Shown here one piece after another: positions 18,420-28,181 of a stretch of DNA of 64,000 bases. Position numbers and translations under genes: made by a program. The notes beneath the pieces were generated by a model. It made no database searches. It was not told the DNA's origin and saw nothing but the letters and a program-made list of their open reading frames with translations. The DNA is from Psychromonas sp. SA13A (lineage in GTDB: Bacteria > Pseudomonadota > Gammaproteobacteria > Enterobacterales > Psychromonadaceae): assembly GCF_011378715.1 (NCBI RefSeq), contig NZ_WTKU01000003.1, positions 62,001-126,000 of the forward strand. The letters are read 5' to 3'. Numbering within the stretch: position 1 is the first letter of the stretch; the number at the start of each line of letters is the position of its first letter.

Positions 18420-18932
18420 TTAAGTGGTATTACGCTCTATAGCCTGTGGCAACCAAATTAGATCCGTCACACCGCAATCCTTACCACATTGATTTAATAA
18501 TGTGCTTAATTGACCACGATGGTGTGTTTGATGGTTGAAAAAATGTGTAACTGCAAACCAATATTCGTATTGTCTAGGTTCGGGGTTAACAATGCTTGTA
18601 TAAAGCAATTGTCCCGATAACACCTGATCGGAGAGTGAGTTTATCCATGCTAAAATTGCTTCATCGGTTTCTTTGCGTGCAAGAGTTAACTGGTTGAAAT
18701 CTTGATAGAGCTCCTGATCAAGCCCATCTATTGGAAAAGGGGTACCTAAGAATCGACCAAGCCAGAGTTTATCGGCCAGCAATAGATGATTAAGCGTGCC
18801 ATGGATTGATTTAAAAAATGCACCTTTATCACTTCGCCTCTCGGCATCAGGTATATCTGCACAAACTGAATAAATGCGTTCATTCATCCATTGATTATAT
18901 AGCGCCATATCTTTAGCTTGTTTCAGATGCAT
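18420..18932 (-). CDS. DinB-family four-helix-bundle protein
   Basis: 170-residue protein with the DinB/YfiT-like layout: helix 1 with YNQWMNERIY, then GTLNHLLLADKLWLGRFLG and HFFNHQTHHRGQLSTLL. The three metal-binding His of the family are visible (in LNHLL, and the two in HHRGQ/HFFNH). The fold includes bacillithiol or mycothiol transferases and metal-dependent hydrolases, but in gammaproteobacteria the role is unknown. Start supported by AGGAAC. Confidence 0.85.
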   Translation of the reverse strand: MHLKQAKDMALYNQWMNERIYSVCADIPDAERRSDKGAFFKSIHGTLNHLLLADKLWLGRFLGTPFPIDGLDQELYQDFNQLTLARKETDEAILAWINSLSDQVLSGQLLYTSIVNPEPRQYEYWFAVTHFFNHQTHHRGQLSTLLNQCGKDCGVTDLIWLPQAIERNTT

Positions 18933-19089
18933 CTTCGTTCCTGTTATAAATGGATATAAAGTTTCTATTTAACGGGTGATATCTTCACCTTATGCCTGAA
19001 TAGAAAGTAAGTAAATAGAGTTAGTTCATCACGAATTAGAAGCTGCACAGGTAGTAGCAATTGCTTGTCATTATTTGCAATTAGCTATT

Positions 19090-20202
19090 TTAAGGCATTA
19101 ATCTTAGGATCCCTTTTCCATCAATACCTAAGTAAATATACCCATCACTACCTTGAATTACATTTCTGACTCTGCCGATATCAACTAACAACTTAGTTTG
19201 TTTGACAACGCTTTCGTTATTTAACTCTAATAACACTAAATGCCCAAACTTCATTGAACCAAGTAATATTTTACCTTGCCATTGAGGGTATTTATTACTG
19301 CTAATATAGACCATGCCAGAAGGCGCAATTGAAGGATCCCAGTACAATTTAGGTTGCTCCATCCCGCTCTTTTCAGTGATGTCAGTATAATTAGTACCAA
19401 TATAATTAACACCATAGCCGATAACTGGCCAACCATAATTTTTACCCGATTCAATCAGATTAACTTCATCGCCGCCTCTTGGACCATGTTCGTGTGACCA
19501 AACTTGGTTGCGATCAGGCAGATTAATTAGCCCCTGAGGGTTCCTATGCCCATAGGAGTAAATTGCTTTTTTAGCGTTAGCTTGTTGATAAAAAGGATTG
19601 GAGGTTGGGATGCTACCATCAAGATTTAATCGATAAATTTTACCGCCATCCAATGATACATTTTGAGGGTTTTTATCACGTTGTCCGCGGTCACCGATTG
19701 AAAAGTAAATAAACTCATCAGTGATGGCAATCCGACTACCGTAATGCTGGCCCTTATTTGAGTCACCTGTAGCAAGGTATAAATTTTTCTGTTCAATTAA
19801 CTGATTATTCTTAATATCTAACTTAGCTCGCATTAAAGCTGTATTGCTGCCCGTCGCATTTTTACTGGAATAGGTGAAAAAGATGAGCTGATTTTTGGCA
19901 AAGTCAGGATGTAATGCAATATCAAGTAAACCACCTTGCCCATTGTCATGTATTTTGGGCAAACCTGTAATCTCAATTGACGATTTTCCTTCAGTTAATA
20001 ACCATAATTTGCCTGAACGTTCCGTTGCTAACATTTTTCCATTAGGTAACTGAACCATTCCCCAAGGAATTTTTATATCAGACCAGATCGTTTCTGTTTT
20101 GTATTGGGTTTTATCTTCAATAATAGGAAGTGGTTGCATAGCCTGTGATGAAGTCGCTATAAGGCTTAGATAAATGAACAGTAGTCGATACCAATATTTC
20201 AT
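19090..20202 (-). CDS. exported PQQ-type sugar dehydrogenase (YliI/Asd-like beta-propeller)
   Basis: 370-residue protein with a signal peptide (cleavage probably after SSQA near residue 21), so periplasmic. The mature part is the soluble aldose dehydrogenase six-bladed propeller: IPWGMVQLPNGKMLATERSGKLW, GLLDIALHPDF, and YSYGHRNPQGL followed by WSHEHGPRGGDEVNLIESGKNYGWP, the PQQ- and calcium-binding region. It likely oxidises aldose sugars at C1 if PQQ is supplied. A 14-bp LacI-type palindrome lies 22 bp upstream of the start. Confidence 0.88.
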   Translation of the reverse strand: MKYWYRLLFIYLSLIATSSQAMQPLPIIEDKTQYKTETIWSDIKIPWGMVQLPNGKMLATERSGKLWLLTEGKSSIEITGLPKIHDNGQGGLLDIALHPDFAKNQLIFFTYSSKNATGSNTALMRAKLDIKNNQLIEQKNLYLATGDSNKGQHYGSRIAITDEFIYFSIGDRGQRDKNPQNVSLDGGKIYRLNLDGSIPTSNPFYQQANAKKAIYSYGHRNPQGLINLPDRNQVWSHEHGPRGGDEVNLIESGKNYGWPVIGYGVNYIGTNYTDITEKSGMEQPKLYWDPSIAPSGMVYISSNKYPQWQGKILLGSMKFGHLVLLELNNESVVKQTKLLVDIGRVRNVIQGSDGYIYLGIDGKGILRLMP

Positions 20203-20223
20203 ATTTGCTCCTTCATAGATGGG

Positions 20224-20237
20224 AGTAAGCGCTTACT
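20224..20237. promoter_or_regulatory. LacI/GalR-type operator candidate
   Basis: AGTAAGCGCTTACT is a perfect 14-bp palindrome with a central CG, the typical form of LacI-family operators (AANCG|NTT core). It begins 22 bp upstream of the sugar dehydrogenase start codon, where a repressor would block transcription. No LacI-family gene is present in the window. Confidence 0.6.
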
Positions 20238-20681
20238 AAAATAATGATTGATGCTGGTGGTTGAATTTTAGTCACTTCACTATACGAATCTAGCATGAAG
20301 TTTACAAGGTTGGTTTTAAAAGTCCGGAAAGGTTAAAATTCTGAGCTTTAGATAATACGAGCCTCTTTTTTAACCTATCTATATTCAATTCTATGCTAAA
20401 AAATATCTTTTAATTATGCCTATAAATTTTCATTGACTTTTTGTTTGATATAAAAATTATATTTTTGACATGTGACTCAGTATCTATTGAAGTAATTGTT
20501 TATCTTTTGAATCGGTATGTGTTTTAGTTTGTATGAGGCATTATTTTAGTGCCTTTTAAAATTTAATTCTTCTAGGGAGCAGCTAATTTACAGGCTTAAA
20601 GGGATAAGCTTATGAAAGTAATAGATCTATTAACTTTGTACACTAAAAATATAAAATTTTCTAAATTAAAAGGAGATCGTT
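20238..20681. other. divergent intergenic region
   Basis: AT-rich region between the sugar dehydrogenase and the divergent lipoprotein gene; it must carry both promoters. AAAAGGAGATCGTT before 20682 is a strong ribosome binding site. I see no other element. Confidence 0.35.
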
Positions 20682-21860
20682 ATGAAAAACATTTATCTTT
20701 TATTATTAGGGGCAACATTATCTTTAATGGGTTGTAATAGCAGTAATAATGACTCGAAGACTAATGAAGGCAATTTTTTAGACAGTGCTGTAATAAATAT
20801 AGGTTATAAAACAGATACATTAGAAGGTGTAACAGATGCTTTTGGTAAGTTCGATTATGTAGAAGGAGAGTCAGTAATATTCTTTATTGGTGATCTAGAA
20901 TTCCCCCCTGTACTAGCATCCCCCACAATCACTCCATTAGATATCGCTGCTTCTAACGATACATCAGATCCTAAGGTTGTTAATATTTTACGCTTGCTTC
21001 AGACAATTGATGAGGATGGAGATCCAAGTAATGGTATTACGATTACTGAAACAGCAAAAGAAGTTGCAACTCCCGTCAACTTCAATCTACCCGTAGATGA
21101 GTTTGCGTCCTCTGAAAGTGTAATTGGATTAGTTAATAATTCAGGTTCGAAAAAAACTATTTTAGTTTCTCAAAGTGAGGCCATCGCACATTTTGAAACA
21201 ACATTACTTGATGAAGGTGTAGAGTTTATTGCTAATTCCACAATTGTCGGTACTTGGAGAGCAACTGACAATGTAAATGATTTATTATTATTTATTTTCT
21301 TTGATGATGGCACATATATTCACGCAGAAGTTTATACAACAGAACTCGATGAAGACAGCGGAATGGAATGGGGAACCTACACCCTAGATAGTGAAACCGG
21401 TCTTATCACTGCGACTCAAAATTTTGATTCAAATGATGGTGGTGGACTTAGTGATGTCGAAACAATAACAGCACAAGTTTCAGGTAACCAATTAACACTT
21501 ATTGCAAGTGATGTTAGTGAGCCCATTGAGTTTGAACGTATTACATCAGAAGGTATATTAGGTACTTGGGTTGCAGATGTAGGTGATGACCATTTGTTAT
21601 CTTTTGTATATTTAGATGATGGGTCATATGTCCATTTAGAAGTAATAGATCAATTCGCTGGAGTGGAGTGGGCTAATTATTCACTAAATAGTGAAACAGG
21701 CGAATTTAATATTACAAATCTTATCTTTGATGAAAACGGAGAAGCAGGTTTAACTGATATCGATTCTTTGGTTATCGATGTTACAGAGGATGTTATGACC
21801 TATGAAGTCACTGAACCAGGAGAATCAGATAGTCACACTATAGAGTTTGAGCGTAAATAA
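20682..21860 (+). CDS. lipoprotein with two tandem C-terminal repeat domains
   Basis: 392-residue lipoprotein: signal peptide MKNIYLLLLGATLSLMGC with Cys18 as the lipid site. Residues about 30-120 (FLDSAVINIGYKT, DAFGKFDYVEGESVIFFIGDLEF, ITPLDIAAS) resemble a module found at the start of many marine gammaproteobacterial secreted lipoproteins. Residues about 188-285 and 289-392 are two copies of one domain: GTW...DLLLFIFFDDGTYIH...MEWGTYTLDSETG...IEFERI, then GTW...HLLSFVYLDDGSYVH...VEWANYSLNSETG...IEFERK. The protein is highly acidic. It is probably cell-surface or outer-membrane; function unknown. Confidence 0.82.
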   Translation: MKNIYLLLLGATLSLMGCNSSNNDSKTNEGNFLDSAVINIGYKTDTLEGVTDAFGKFDYVEGESVIFFIGDLEFPPVLASPTITPLDIAASNDTSDPKVVNILRLLQTIDEDGDPSNGITITETAKEVATPVNFNLPVDEFASSESVIGLVNNSGSKKTILVSQSEAIAHFETTLLDEGVEFIANSTIVGTWRATDNVNDLLLFIFFDDGTYIHAEVYTTELDEDSGMEWGTYTLDSETGLITATQNFDSNDGGGLSDVETITAQVSGNQLTLIASDVSEPIEFERITSEGILGTWVADVGDDHLLSFVYLDDGSYVHLEVIDQFAGVEWANYSLNSETGEFNITNLIFDENGEAGLTDIDSLVIDVTEDVMTYEVTEPGESDSHTIEFERK

Positions 21861-21921
21861 TGATTTTATATTAATTATTTATTCTAATAAAAAACTATTG
21901 CATTAATTGCTTATTATATTC

Positions 21922-21975
21922 ATAGCTACCTTTCATTAATGATATCGAGTCTTAATGTAAGGTAGCTATTTTGTT
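21922..21975. terminator. strong bidirectional terminator
   Basis: Arms ATAGCTACCTT (21922-21932) and AAGGTAGCTAT (21959-21969) pair perfectly, with an inner CATTAA/TTAATG extension. TTTGTT follows on the plus strand. It separates the convergent lipoprotein and symporter genes. Confidence 0.85.
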
Positions 21976-22003
21976 AGCTGACTACTTATTTTTATTATTG
22001 ATT

Positions 22004-22903
22004 CTAAGGAGTTACCTTGATTGGCATAATCACTTTCTCTTTGTTTAGAAGCCAATATACAAAAATGAACGCAGGTATATTCATTAACAGTCCATACATT
22101 AAAGGGATCGTCGCTAATGCGGGTTGATTCATGATAGTGAATGCAATCATCATCGCTGTGCCAGCATTTTGAACACCCACTTCTATGGCAATGGTTTTTC
22201 TATCGGTGTCGTTAACATTCAACTTTCCTGCAATAAAATAAGCAATGATTAGCGCTAGGCTACACAAAGTTATCACCGCAAAACCCTGTAAAGAAAGCAT
22301 CGCAGGAATGATTTTTAAGTTTGTTAAAACAAGCGCAGTAACCACTAATAACATGGCAATTGTTGAAACCTTTTTCATAAAAGGAATAACAGACTGTGAC
22401 CATTGATCTGCGAAATAACGAATGCTCATACCAATCACTATTGGTAGCAAGGTGACGACGGTAAGTTGTTTGATGGCAGGTAATAAAGGTAAGTTAAAAT
22501 GTTGGCTATCTGCGCTACCGCTATAATGAATAAAGCCAACAAAGGCGATAGGGATGATAAATGGCGATAACATACTCATGACACTGGTTAAGCAGACACT
22601 TAAGGCGAGGTTACCTTTGGCAATAAATGAAAATAAGTTTGATGTCGCACCACCGGGACATAAAGCCAACAAAAAAAGTCCGGCTGCCGCTGTTTGATTA
22701 AGGGAAAAAGCTTTAATAATAAACAGCGCTAATATTGGTAGTAAAAGTAATTGTAATAAAAAACCAATGATGGCGACTTTAGGCGCTTTTAATACCGCTT
22801 TAAAATCTTTTATCTGTAAACTTAATCCCATCCCTAACATCACAATACCTAATACAATAGGTAACATAACTTGAGAAACAGTTTTAGCGATAATTGGATC
22901 CAT
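22004..22903 (-). CDS. bile acid:sodium symporter family protein (BASS)
   Basis: 299-residue inner-membrane protein with about 9-10 membrane segments. The family blocks are evident: MLPIVLGIVMLGMGLSL near the start, LALCPGGATSNLFSFIAKGNLALSV (crossover region, about 80-104), and EVGVQNAGTAMMIAF (second crossover, about 241-255). Members carry organic anions, including bile acids, pantoate or keto acids, with sodium. The substrate here is unknown. It is expressed alone. Confidence 0.9.
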   Translation of the reverse strand: MDPIIAKTVSQVMLPIVLGIVMLGMGLSLQIKDFKAVLKAPKVAIIGFLLQLLLLPILALFIIKAFSLNQTAAAGLFLLALCPGGATSNLFSFIAKGNLALSVCLTSVMSMLSPFIIPIAFVGFIHYSGSADSQHFNLPLLPAIKQLTVVTLLPIVIGMSIRYFADQWSQSVIPFMKKVSTIAMLLVVTALVLTNLKIIPAMLSLQGFAVITLCSLALIIAYFIAGKLNVNDTDRKTIAIEVGVQNAGTAMMIAFTIMNQPALATIPLMYGLLMNIPAFIFVYWLLNKEKVIMPIKVTP

Positions 22904-23048
22904 AACACCCCTTAATTTACGTAGTTTAGGAACGACTCGATGACGTTAATATTACTGGGTATTGTGGTTTTTCGTTTTGATATGGCGCATTCTTTACTGT
23001 TTTTCTAAAAGGTATTTCTACACTTTTACTTGTATTTTGGGTGTTTCA

Positions 23049-23447
23049 TTAAGCACGCAGAGGATGTTCAATGTTGTGCTCCGCATTTTTCTTTTTGAAA
23101 ACCCAGGCTTTTTCATGAAAGAAATAAGCAAAAGAGTTGATCGTTGGTTCAATAGTTGCCATTAGTCCGCCTAAGAAAGCGTCGCCAGTTAAAAGGTAAG
23201 TGACAATGAAAGCAACATTAAAGTGAATAATTGCAAAGCTCACTGTTTTGACTTTTGTCATTGATTCTCTCTTTTTAAGGAACGGTGTATGTTGCCAAAC
23301 TTTTTCATGAAAATAGAAGGCGACAGTATTAACCGCAGGTTCGATAATCGCGATCAAACTACCTAATAAAAAATCGCCTGTTAAAGTAAAAGCAACTAAG
23401 GTTGCGATGCTGAAATGGATCACTGCAAAAGTCATTGTTTTAATCAT
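23049..23447 (-). CDS. tandem DUF2061 membrane protein
   Basis: 132-residue protein made of two DUF2061 units. Unit 1: KTMTFAVIHFSIATLVAFTLTGDFLLGSL...IEPAVNTVAFYFHEKVW. Unit 2: KTVSFAIIHFNVAFIVTYLLTGDAFLGGL...IEPTINSFAYFFHEKAW. Most family members are single units of about 65-75 residues, so this is an internal duplication or fusion. Each unit has two membrane segments. I start it at the ATG at 23447, preceded by GAGGG, rather than further upstream. A perfect Fur-type palindrome lies 44 bp before the start, so iron-dependent repression is likely. Function unknown. Confidence 0.85.
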   Translation of the reverse strand: MIKTMTFAVIHFSIATLVAFTLTGDFLLGSLIAIIEPAVNTVAFYFHEKVWQHTPFLKKRESMTKVKTVSFAIIHFNVAFIVTYLLTGDAFLGGLMATIEPTINSFAYFFHEKAWVFKKKNAEHNIEHPLRA

Positions 23448-23490
23448 TGTGTATCCCTCATGGTCTATTTTCTTTCTCTGCAAACATTAT

Positions 23491-23505
23491 TGATAATCAT
23501 TATCA
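23491..23505. promoter_or_regulatory. Fur box upstream of the tandem DUF2061 gene
   Basis: TGATAATCATTATCA is a perfect 7-1-7 inverted repeat matching the accepted core of Fur binding sites (TGATAAT-N-ATTATCA). It lies 44 bp upstream of the DUF2061 start codon, in promoter position. Confidence 0.85.
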
Positions 23506-23839
23506 TTTAGTCAAGGTGAAAATTCCTATATTATTGATAGGTTTTACTGTTTCTTTTGGATTTTTTAATCGACATTTTTATTTTTTAACGGTAACCAATT
23601 GAATAATTTACATTATTGATGTTGGCTAGCTAGATAATCGATTGCGTTTGTAGAGCGAATTAATAGTCGTATATGGCTGTTTGTAAGGAATGGATATTGT
23701 TAGGCCCAATTTGTGGATGTTCCACACTTGATTCGTACTTAGTTATTGCAGGCAATGTTAATAGTTAATGGAGTTATTGTTTTCCTGTTAAGGTTAAATA
23801 TAATGATTCACCTAATCAATCAGAACTGAAGTTAATAAT
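23506..23839. other. intergenic region between divergent genes
   Basis: About 330 bp of AT-rich sequence between the Fur box and the start of the next plus-strand gene. I see no ORF or repeat in it. Confidence 0.3.
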
Positions 23840-24178
23840 ATGATACCCATGGGAAGTGTTGTTACTGCGTGTATGTTCGCAGGTTTAATCGTTGCCGTAC
23901 CACCAATGGCAAAAGTGTGTCCTCGCCCGATCCGTCTTAGCATTGGCGTTATTTTACTCTCCGCAGGGTTATGGAATATATTCTGGTACGCGAGCCAACA
24001 TTTTAGAGAGTTTTGGGGGCTTGCTGCCTTATGTTCTGGTGTGTTAATGGTGCTGACTTCACTCTATATTGTTAAAGCAAGCTGGCTACCGTTGTTTTTG
24101 CGTCGTGCAAAACCAGTTGTGTTATTAATGCTATTGGGTTTTGCGGCACTCTATGCGATAACGATATATCGATTATAA
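23840..24178 (+). CDS. hypothetical membrane protein
   Basis: 112-residue protein with four hydrophobic segments (about 4-22, 31-50, 57-77, 90-108) separated by short charged loops such as CPRPIR and LRRAKP. No family is recognised. It is supported as real by a terminator immediately downstream, by typical codon use and by the balanced membrane topology. It could be an inner-membrane accessory protein; function unknown. Confidence 0.6.
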   Translation: MIPMGSVVTACMFAGLIVAVPPMAKVCPRPIRLSIGVILLSAGLWNIFWYASQHFREFWGLAALCSGVLMVLTSLYIVKASWLPLFLRRAKPVVLLMLLGFAALYAITIYRL

Positions 24179-24182
24179 ACTT

Positions 24183-24203
24183 AAACCTCTGTGAGGAGGT
24201 TTT
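24183..24203 (+). terminator. rho-independent terminator
   Basis: AAACCTC (24183-24189) pairs with GAGGTTT (24196-24202) around a 6-nt loop and is followed by T. It lies a few bases after the stop of the small membrane protein gene. Confidence 0.65.
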
Positions 24204-24444
24204 GCCTCTTACCTTAAACATACGTGTATGAGCTTCACCATTAAACGATTTATGCGACAGCTAATAAAAATCAAACAGCCTTCACCAGCTTAGAGGGGGC
24301 AACATAACTATGGTTTGCTGAGACATTTTGAACAAGTAAAGAACTCTCTAAAATAACAGGGTAAGATAGTAATCATTAATACTTATCTCTATGCTCCTTT
24401 ATCTCTATCAACCTTTATTTCTATCAACGCAGGTATAAAAAATT

Positions 24445-26268
24445 ATGACAAATCGACTGCCTCAGAAAAACAACTCGACTGTATCTGCTATACCTACTAA
24501 AGATATTAGATCTACTTCTCCAACGCCTACTATTTCTACATTCGATGATCTGGCTAAACAGGCAAATTATTCCCTGATGGATACACTCAATTGCGATCCA
24601 GATGCGACAGAAAATGGCAATGATCATAGCGCACGACAAGTATTCTCAGGTCACTATGTTCCTGTTAATCCAACACCTATTAAAAACCCTGAATATGTTG
24701 CGCACAGTAACACTTTTTTTGCCGAACTTGGCTTAGCTGACACGATGGCAGAGTCTGCTGATTTTATGCGCATGTTTTCCGGTGACATTTCTCAAGTGCC
24801 AGAGCCGATGCGCAAGGTTGGTTGGGCGACGGGATACGCACTTTCTATTTACGGTATTGAATACACTCATCAATGTCCGTTCCAAACTGGCAATGGTTAT
24901 GGGGACGGGCGTGCAATTTCTGTACTTGAAGCTGTCATTAACGGTCAACGCTGGGAAATGCAGTTAAAAGGCGGTGGCCCAACACCTTATTGCCGCGGGG
25001 CGGATGGTCGTGCTGTTTTACGATCTAGTATTCGTGAGTTCTTGGCGCAGGAACACATACATGCTCTTGGTGTTCCTACTTCACGATCTTTGAGTTTGTA
25101 CGTATCAAAAACGGAAAAGGTAAAGCGCCCGTGGTACTCGGAAGGCTCGCGTTTGGAAAATCCGGATATGATGGTATCTGAAGCCGTCGCCATTTCGACA
25201 CGTGTTGCACCGTCATTCATTCGTGTTGGCCAACTCGAACTTTTCGCTCGCCGTACTCGTGAAGATGATCTGCTCGATGAACAACTTCATGCGATGCAAG
25301 AACTCGAAAAAATGGTGTTGCATTTGATTGACCGTGAATACGCAGATGTTGTCGATAGTCAGCTACCTATGCCAGAAAAAGTGCTGTTGTTGGCGCGCGA
25401 ATTTCGTAGCCGCCTGACGTCCCTGATAGCTAATTGGATCCGTGTTGGCTTCTGCCAAGGTAACTTTAACAGTGATAATTGCGCCGCTGGTGGCTTTACA
25501 CTTGATTATGGTCCCTTCGGATTTTGCGATGTGTTCAACCCGTATTATCAACCTTGGACGGGCGGTGGTAATCACTACTCCTTCATGAATCAACCTAAAG
25601 CAGCACAAAGTAACTTCGAGATGTTTTGCTCGGCTTTACGTCCGTTGCTGGCATCAGATCAAGACGACTTGCTAGTACTTGATGAGATTCAAAGTGAATT
25701 CTCGACAATCATGCATTCGAAAATGCAAGATATGTGGGCTGCCAAGTTAGGCCTTAGCACGCTAGAACCCGCTGCACACAAAGCATTGCTTAACGAATTA
25801 CAAATGCTAATGATGCAAACGCCTATCGATTATACTATTTTCTTTCGAGAGCTATCGTTGATACCCAAGGATATTCGTCCACTCAAAAAAAGCTTTTATA
25901 ATAGTTCAAGTGATCTAAACGACTCAGACTCCCAGCAAACGGACACACGTTGGATGGAGTGGTTTGTTAAATGGAAAACACTCCTCAGTTGTGACTGTGA
26001 TGCAAATGCGATTGCGCCGAGAACTCTTGAACAAGTCTCTAGTCAGATGAAGCTAGTTAATCCAAAATACATTTTACGAGAGTGGTTCGTTAAGCCTGCT
26101 TACCAGCAAGCAACAGTCGGGAATTACACTTTAATTCGAGAATTACAAGAGGTGATGACACAGCCCTATACAGAGCAGTCGCAGGAAGTAGAAGATAAAT
26201 ACTATCGATTGAAGCCGCTTGAGTTCTTTAAACTAGGAGGCGTATCTCATCTTAGTTGCTCGTCGTAA
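24445..26268 (+). CDS. selO: SelO/YdiU-family protein adenylyltransferase
   Basis: 607-residue cytoplasmic pseudokinase-fold enzyme of the SelO (UPF0061) family, which transfers AMP from ATP to Ser, Thr or Tyr of target proteins, with a link to redox stress. Motifs seen: [30 protein letters not shown] (about 171-200, nucleotide-binding region), [13 protein letters not shown] (about 332-344) and [11 protein letters not shown] (about 353-363), the metal-binding and catalytic blocks. It differs from the E. coli form in these blocks (GNFNSDN rather than the usual VMNTDN type) and has a longer C-terminus. It therefore belongs to the larger SelO subgroup. The last 142 codons are duplicated at 30871-31286. 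Confidence 0.9.
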   Translation: MTNRLPQKNNSTVSAIPTKDIRSTSPTPTISTFDDLAKQANYSLMDTLNCDPDATENGNDHSARQVFSGHYVPVNPTPIKNPEYVAHSNTFFAELGLADTMAESADFMRMFSGDISQVPEPMRKVGWATGYALSIYGIEYTHQCPFQTGNGYGDGRAISVLEAVINGQRWEMQLKGGGPTPYCRGADGRAVLRSSIREFLAQEHIHALGVPTSRSLSLYVSKTEKVKRPWYSEGSRLENPDMMVSEAVAISTRVAPSFIRVGQLELFARRTREDDLLDEQLHAMQELEKMVLHLIDREYADVVDSQLPMPEKVLLLAREFRSRLTSLIANWIRVGFCQGNFNSDNCAAGGFTLDYGPFGFCDVFNPYYQPWTGGGNHYSFMNQPKAAQSNFEMFCSALRPLLASDQDDLLVLDEIQSEFSTIMHSKMQDMWAAKLGLSTLEPAAHKALLNELQMLMMQTPIDYTIFFRELSLIPKDIRPLKKSFYNSSSDLNDSDSQQTDTRWMEWFVKWKTLLSCDCDANAIAPRTLEQVSSQMKLVNPKYILREWFVKPAYQQATVGNYTLIRELQEVMTQPYTEQSQEVEDKYYRLKPLEFFKLGGVSHLSCSS

Positions 26269-26283
26269 ACCTTTAGGTTTATA

Positions 26284-26690
26284 GCAAAACCTGACCTGCA
26301 GATCTTGTTGTAGGTTGGGGGATTTAGCGGCTGGACTAGCGAACTACTGTGTTAACTCGTCTGCGCTCGTCCAGTCACTTGGATGTTAATTTGCTTTGGG
26401 TATCGCCCTGTCGGCGGACAAACTTTTTTATCAGAAAAGACTTTTTACCCACAACGTGCAAAGAAACTGACACCGACTCGCTTTCTGATCCAAATAATAA
26501 ATTGCTTTTTTAACGCACCAGCTGTTACTGGCCATCCTTGGCCAGAACGAGCCTAAGCCAAACATCCTGTTTGGCTTTACTAAAATGAATTGGTTGATTG
26601 GAAAAGCTCAACGGTGGAGAGTTGTCGTCGCATTGAGTCTCGACATTTCCAATCACTCATTGATATACCTATTTTAATTGTATGTGGGAC
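26284..26690. repeat. modular dispersed repeat, copy A (forward)
   Basis: Starts right after selO. It contains, in order, an ACTCGTCTGCGCTCGTC module, a CCCTGTCGGCG module, TTTTTTAACGCACCAG, a small palindrome GGCCATCCTTGGCC, the hairpin AAGCCAAACATCCTGTTTGGCTT, and AACGGTGGAGAGTTGTCGTCGCATTGAG. The same modules recur at 29217-29395, 32145-32586 and, inverted, at 35285-35860. No convincing gene is inside. The remainder of the gap to 27057 is AT-rich and should hold the promoter of mesX. Confidence 0.85.
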
Positions 26691-27057
26691 AGCACGGAAA
26701 TGTTCAAAACAATGAACAAATAGGCCCGACGAGTACAGACGCGTCAACCAAAGCCAACCTACACCAAACCTAATCCAACTTCAATCTTCATAAACCGTCC
26801 AAGCTTATCGCTAATTTTATCCTGCACTATTCACAACCAAAATCTTTATATTAGTTTTATTCATGTTTATTTGAAAATTAATCATTTTTATTCATGATTG
26901 ATTTAACGTATAAAATACACACTGCTTTTGAACGCTAGGCGATATTACCGTGAGTTTTTAATTTAGCGTCGTAAAAATCGGTAAGGTTGTTGACTAGAAA
27001 ATCCTGAGTGAACAGGGAATGTGCAGATTTTATGATAGAAAATTGGAGCTAAAGACG

Positions 27058-28050
27058 ATGAAGACAGATTTTACATTTACGATTAAGAGCACTTGTTTAA
27101 ATGAACATTATCAGCCCACTGACAATACACGTGCGACGACTAACTTTGCCAATTTAGCGCGCGGCAAAAACCGCCAACATAATCTTCGTAATGCGTTAAC
27201 AATGATCGATAATCGATTTAATGCCTTAGCTAATTGGGATAACCCACAGGGTGACCGTTATGCAGTGGAGCTTGAGATTATTTCTGTTGAAATAGACATT
27301 GAGAATAGCGGACAAACATTTCCATCCATTGAAGTTCTAAAAACTAATATTGTGGATCATCAAACCAATCAACGCATTGAAGGCATTGTTGGCAATAACT
27401 TTTCATCGTACGTGCGAGATTATGACTTTAGTATTTTGTTGTCTGAGCATAACAAGAATCAATCTTCATTTAGTATTCCAGATGATTTTGGTGAATTGCA
27501 TGGCAAATTATTTCAGTCCTTTTTAAATTCAGCGGTTTATAAAGGGCATTTTAATAAACCGCCTGTTATCTGTTTAAGTGTGGCGGAAACTAAAACTTAT
27601 CAACGAACTGAAAATCAACATCCTGTGTTAGGTGTTGAATTTCAGCCTAATGCATCTTCTTTAACGGAGCAATATTTCAAAAAGATGGGCTTACAGGTGC
27701 GTTACTTTATGCCTCCCAATAGTGCTGCGCCGTTAGCTTTTTATTTTGTTGGTGATTTGTTGAATGATTATACAAACCTTGAATTGATAAGCACTATCAG
27801 CACCATGGAAACGTTCCAGAAAATATATCGTCCTGAAATTTATAATGCCAATGCGGTGGCTGGGCAAACTTATCAACCGAATCTAAAGAACTTAGATTAT
27901 TCATTAACACATATTGTTTATGACCGAGAAGAACGAAGCCGATTAGGCATTGCGCAGGGCAAGTTTGCTGAAGCGCACTTCATCAAACCGAATAAAAATA
28001 TACTTGAGCAGTGGTCTGCAAGTTATAGCCAGCAACCTTGTGTAGCTTAA
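27058..28050 (+). CDS. mesX: MesX (DUF1852), partner of methionine synthase MesD
   Basis: 330-residue cytoplasmic protein of the DUF1852 family; from memory of published work, this family is called MesX and is needed for the activity of the core-type methionine synthase MesD, encoded next to it. Recognisable family sequence runs the whole length, for example DNTRATTNFANLARG, VGNNFSSYVRDYDFSILLSEHN and LTHIVYDREERSRLGIAQGKFAEAHFI. I start it at the ATG at 27058, preceded by GGAGCTAAAGACG, not at the longer upstream frame. Adjacent to mesD with a 131-bp repeat-rich gap. Probably acts in methyl transfer to homocysteine under aerobic conditions. Confidence 0.85.
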   Translation: MKTDFTFTIKSTCLNEHYQPTDNTRATTNFANLARGKNRQHNLRNALTMIDNRFNALANWDNPQGDRYAVELEIISVEIDIENSGQTFPSIEVLKTNIVDHQTNQRIEGIVGNNFSSYVRDYDFSILLSEHNKNQSSFSIPDDFGELHGKLFQSFLNSAVYKGHFNKPPVICLSVAETKTYQRTENQHPVLGVEFQPNASSLTEQYFKKMGLQVRYFMPPNSAAPLAFYFVGDLLNDYTNLELISTISTMETFQKIYRPEIYNANAVAGQTYQPNLKNLDYSLTHIVYDREERSRLGIAQGKFAEAHFIKPNKNILEQWSASYSQQPCVA

Positions 28051-28055
28051 TGAAA

Positions 28056-28165
28056 CGATAAAACTAAATAGCAAAAATTAAATAGCCAAAGCTAAATAAT
28101 AAAAACTAAGCAACAAAAGTTAAATAATAAAAAGCTAAGTAATAAAAGCGCTAAATACCGAATAT
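28056..28165. repeat. degenerate tandem repeat between mesX and mesD
   Basis: Roughly seven imperfect copies of a 15-18-bp unit of the form AAAGCTAAATAATAA fill the gap between the two genes, without dyad symmetry. It could influence spacing or coupling between mesX and mesD, or be neutral slippage. Confidence 0.7.
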
Positions 28166-28181
28166 AGGAAAAATATTGATT

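Noticed and set aside
26690-27057. SAM riboswitch or MetJ box before mesX
   Set aside because: I looked for the SAM-I core and for AGACGTCT-type MetJ boxes and saw neither.
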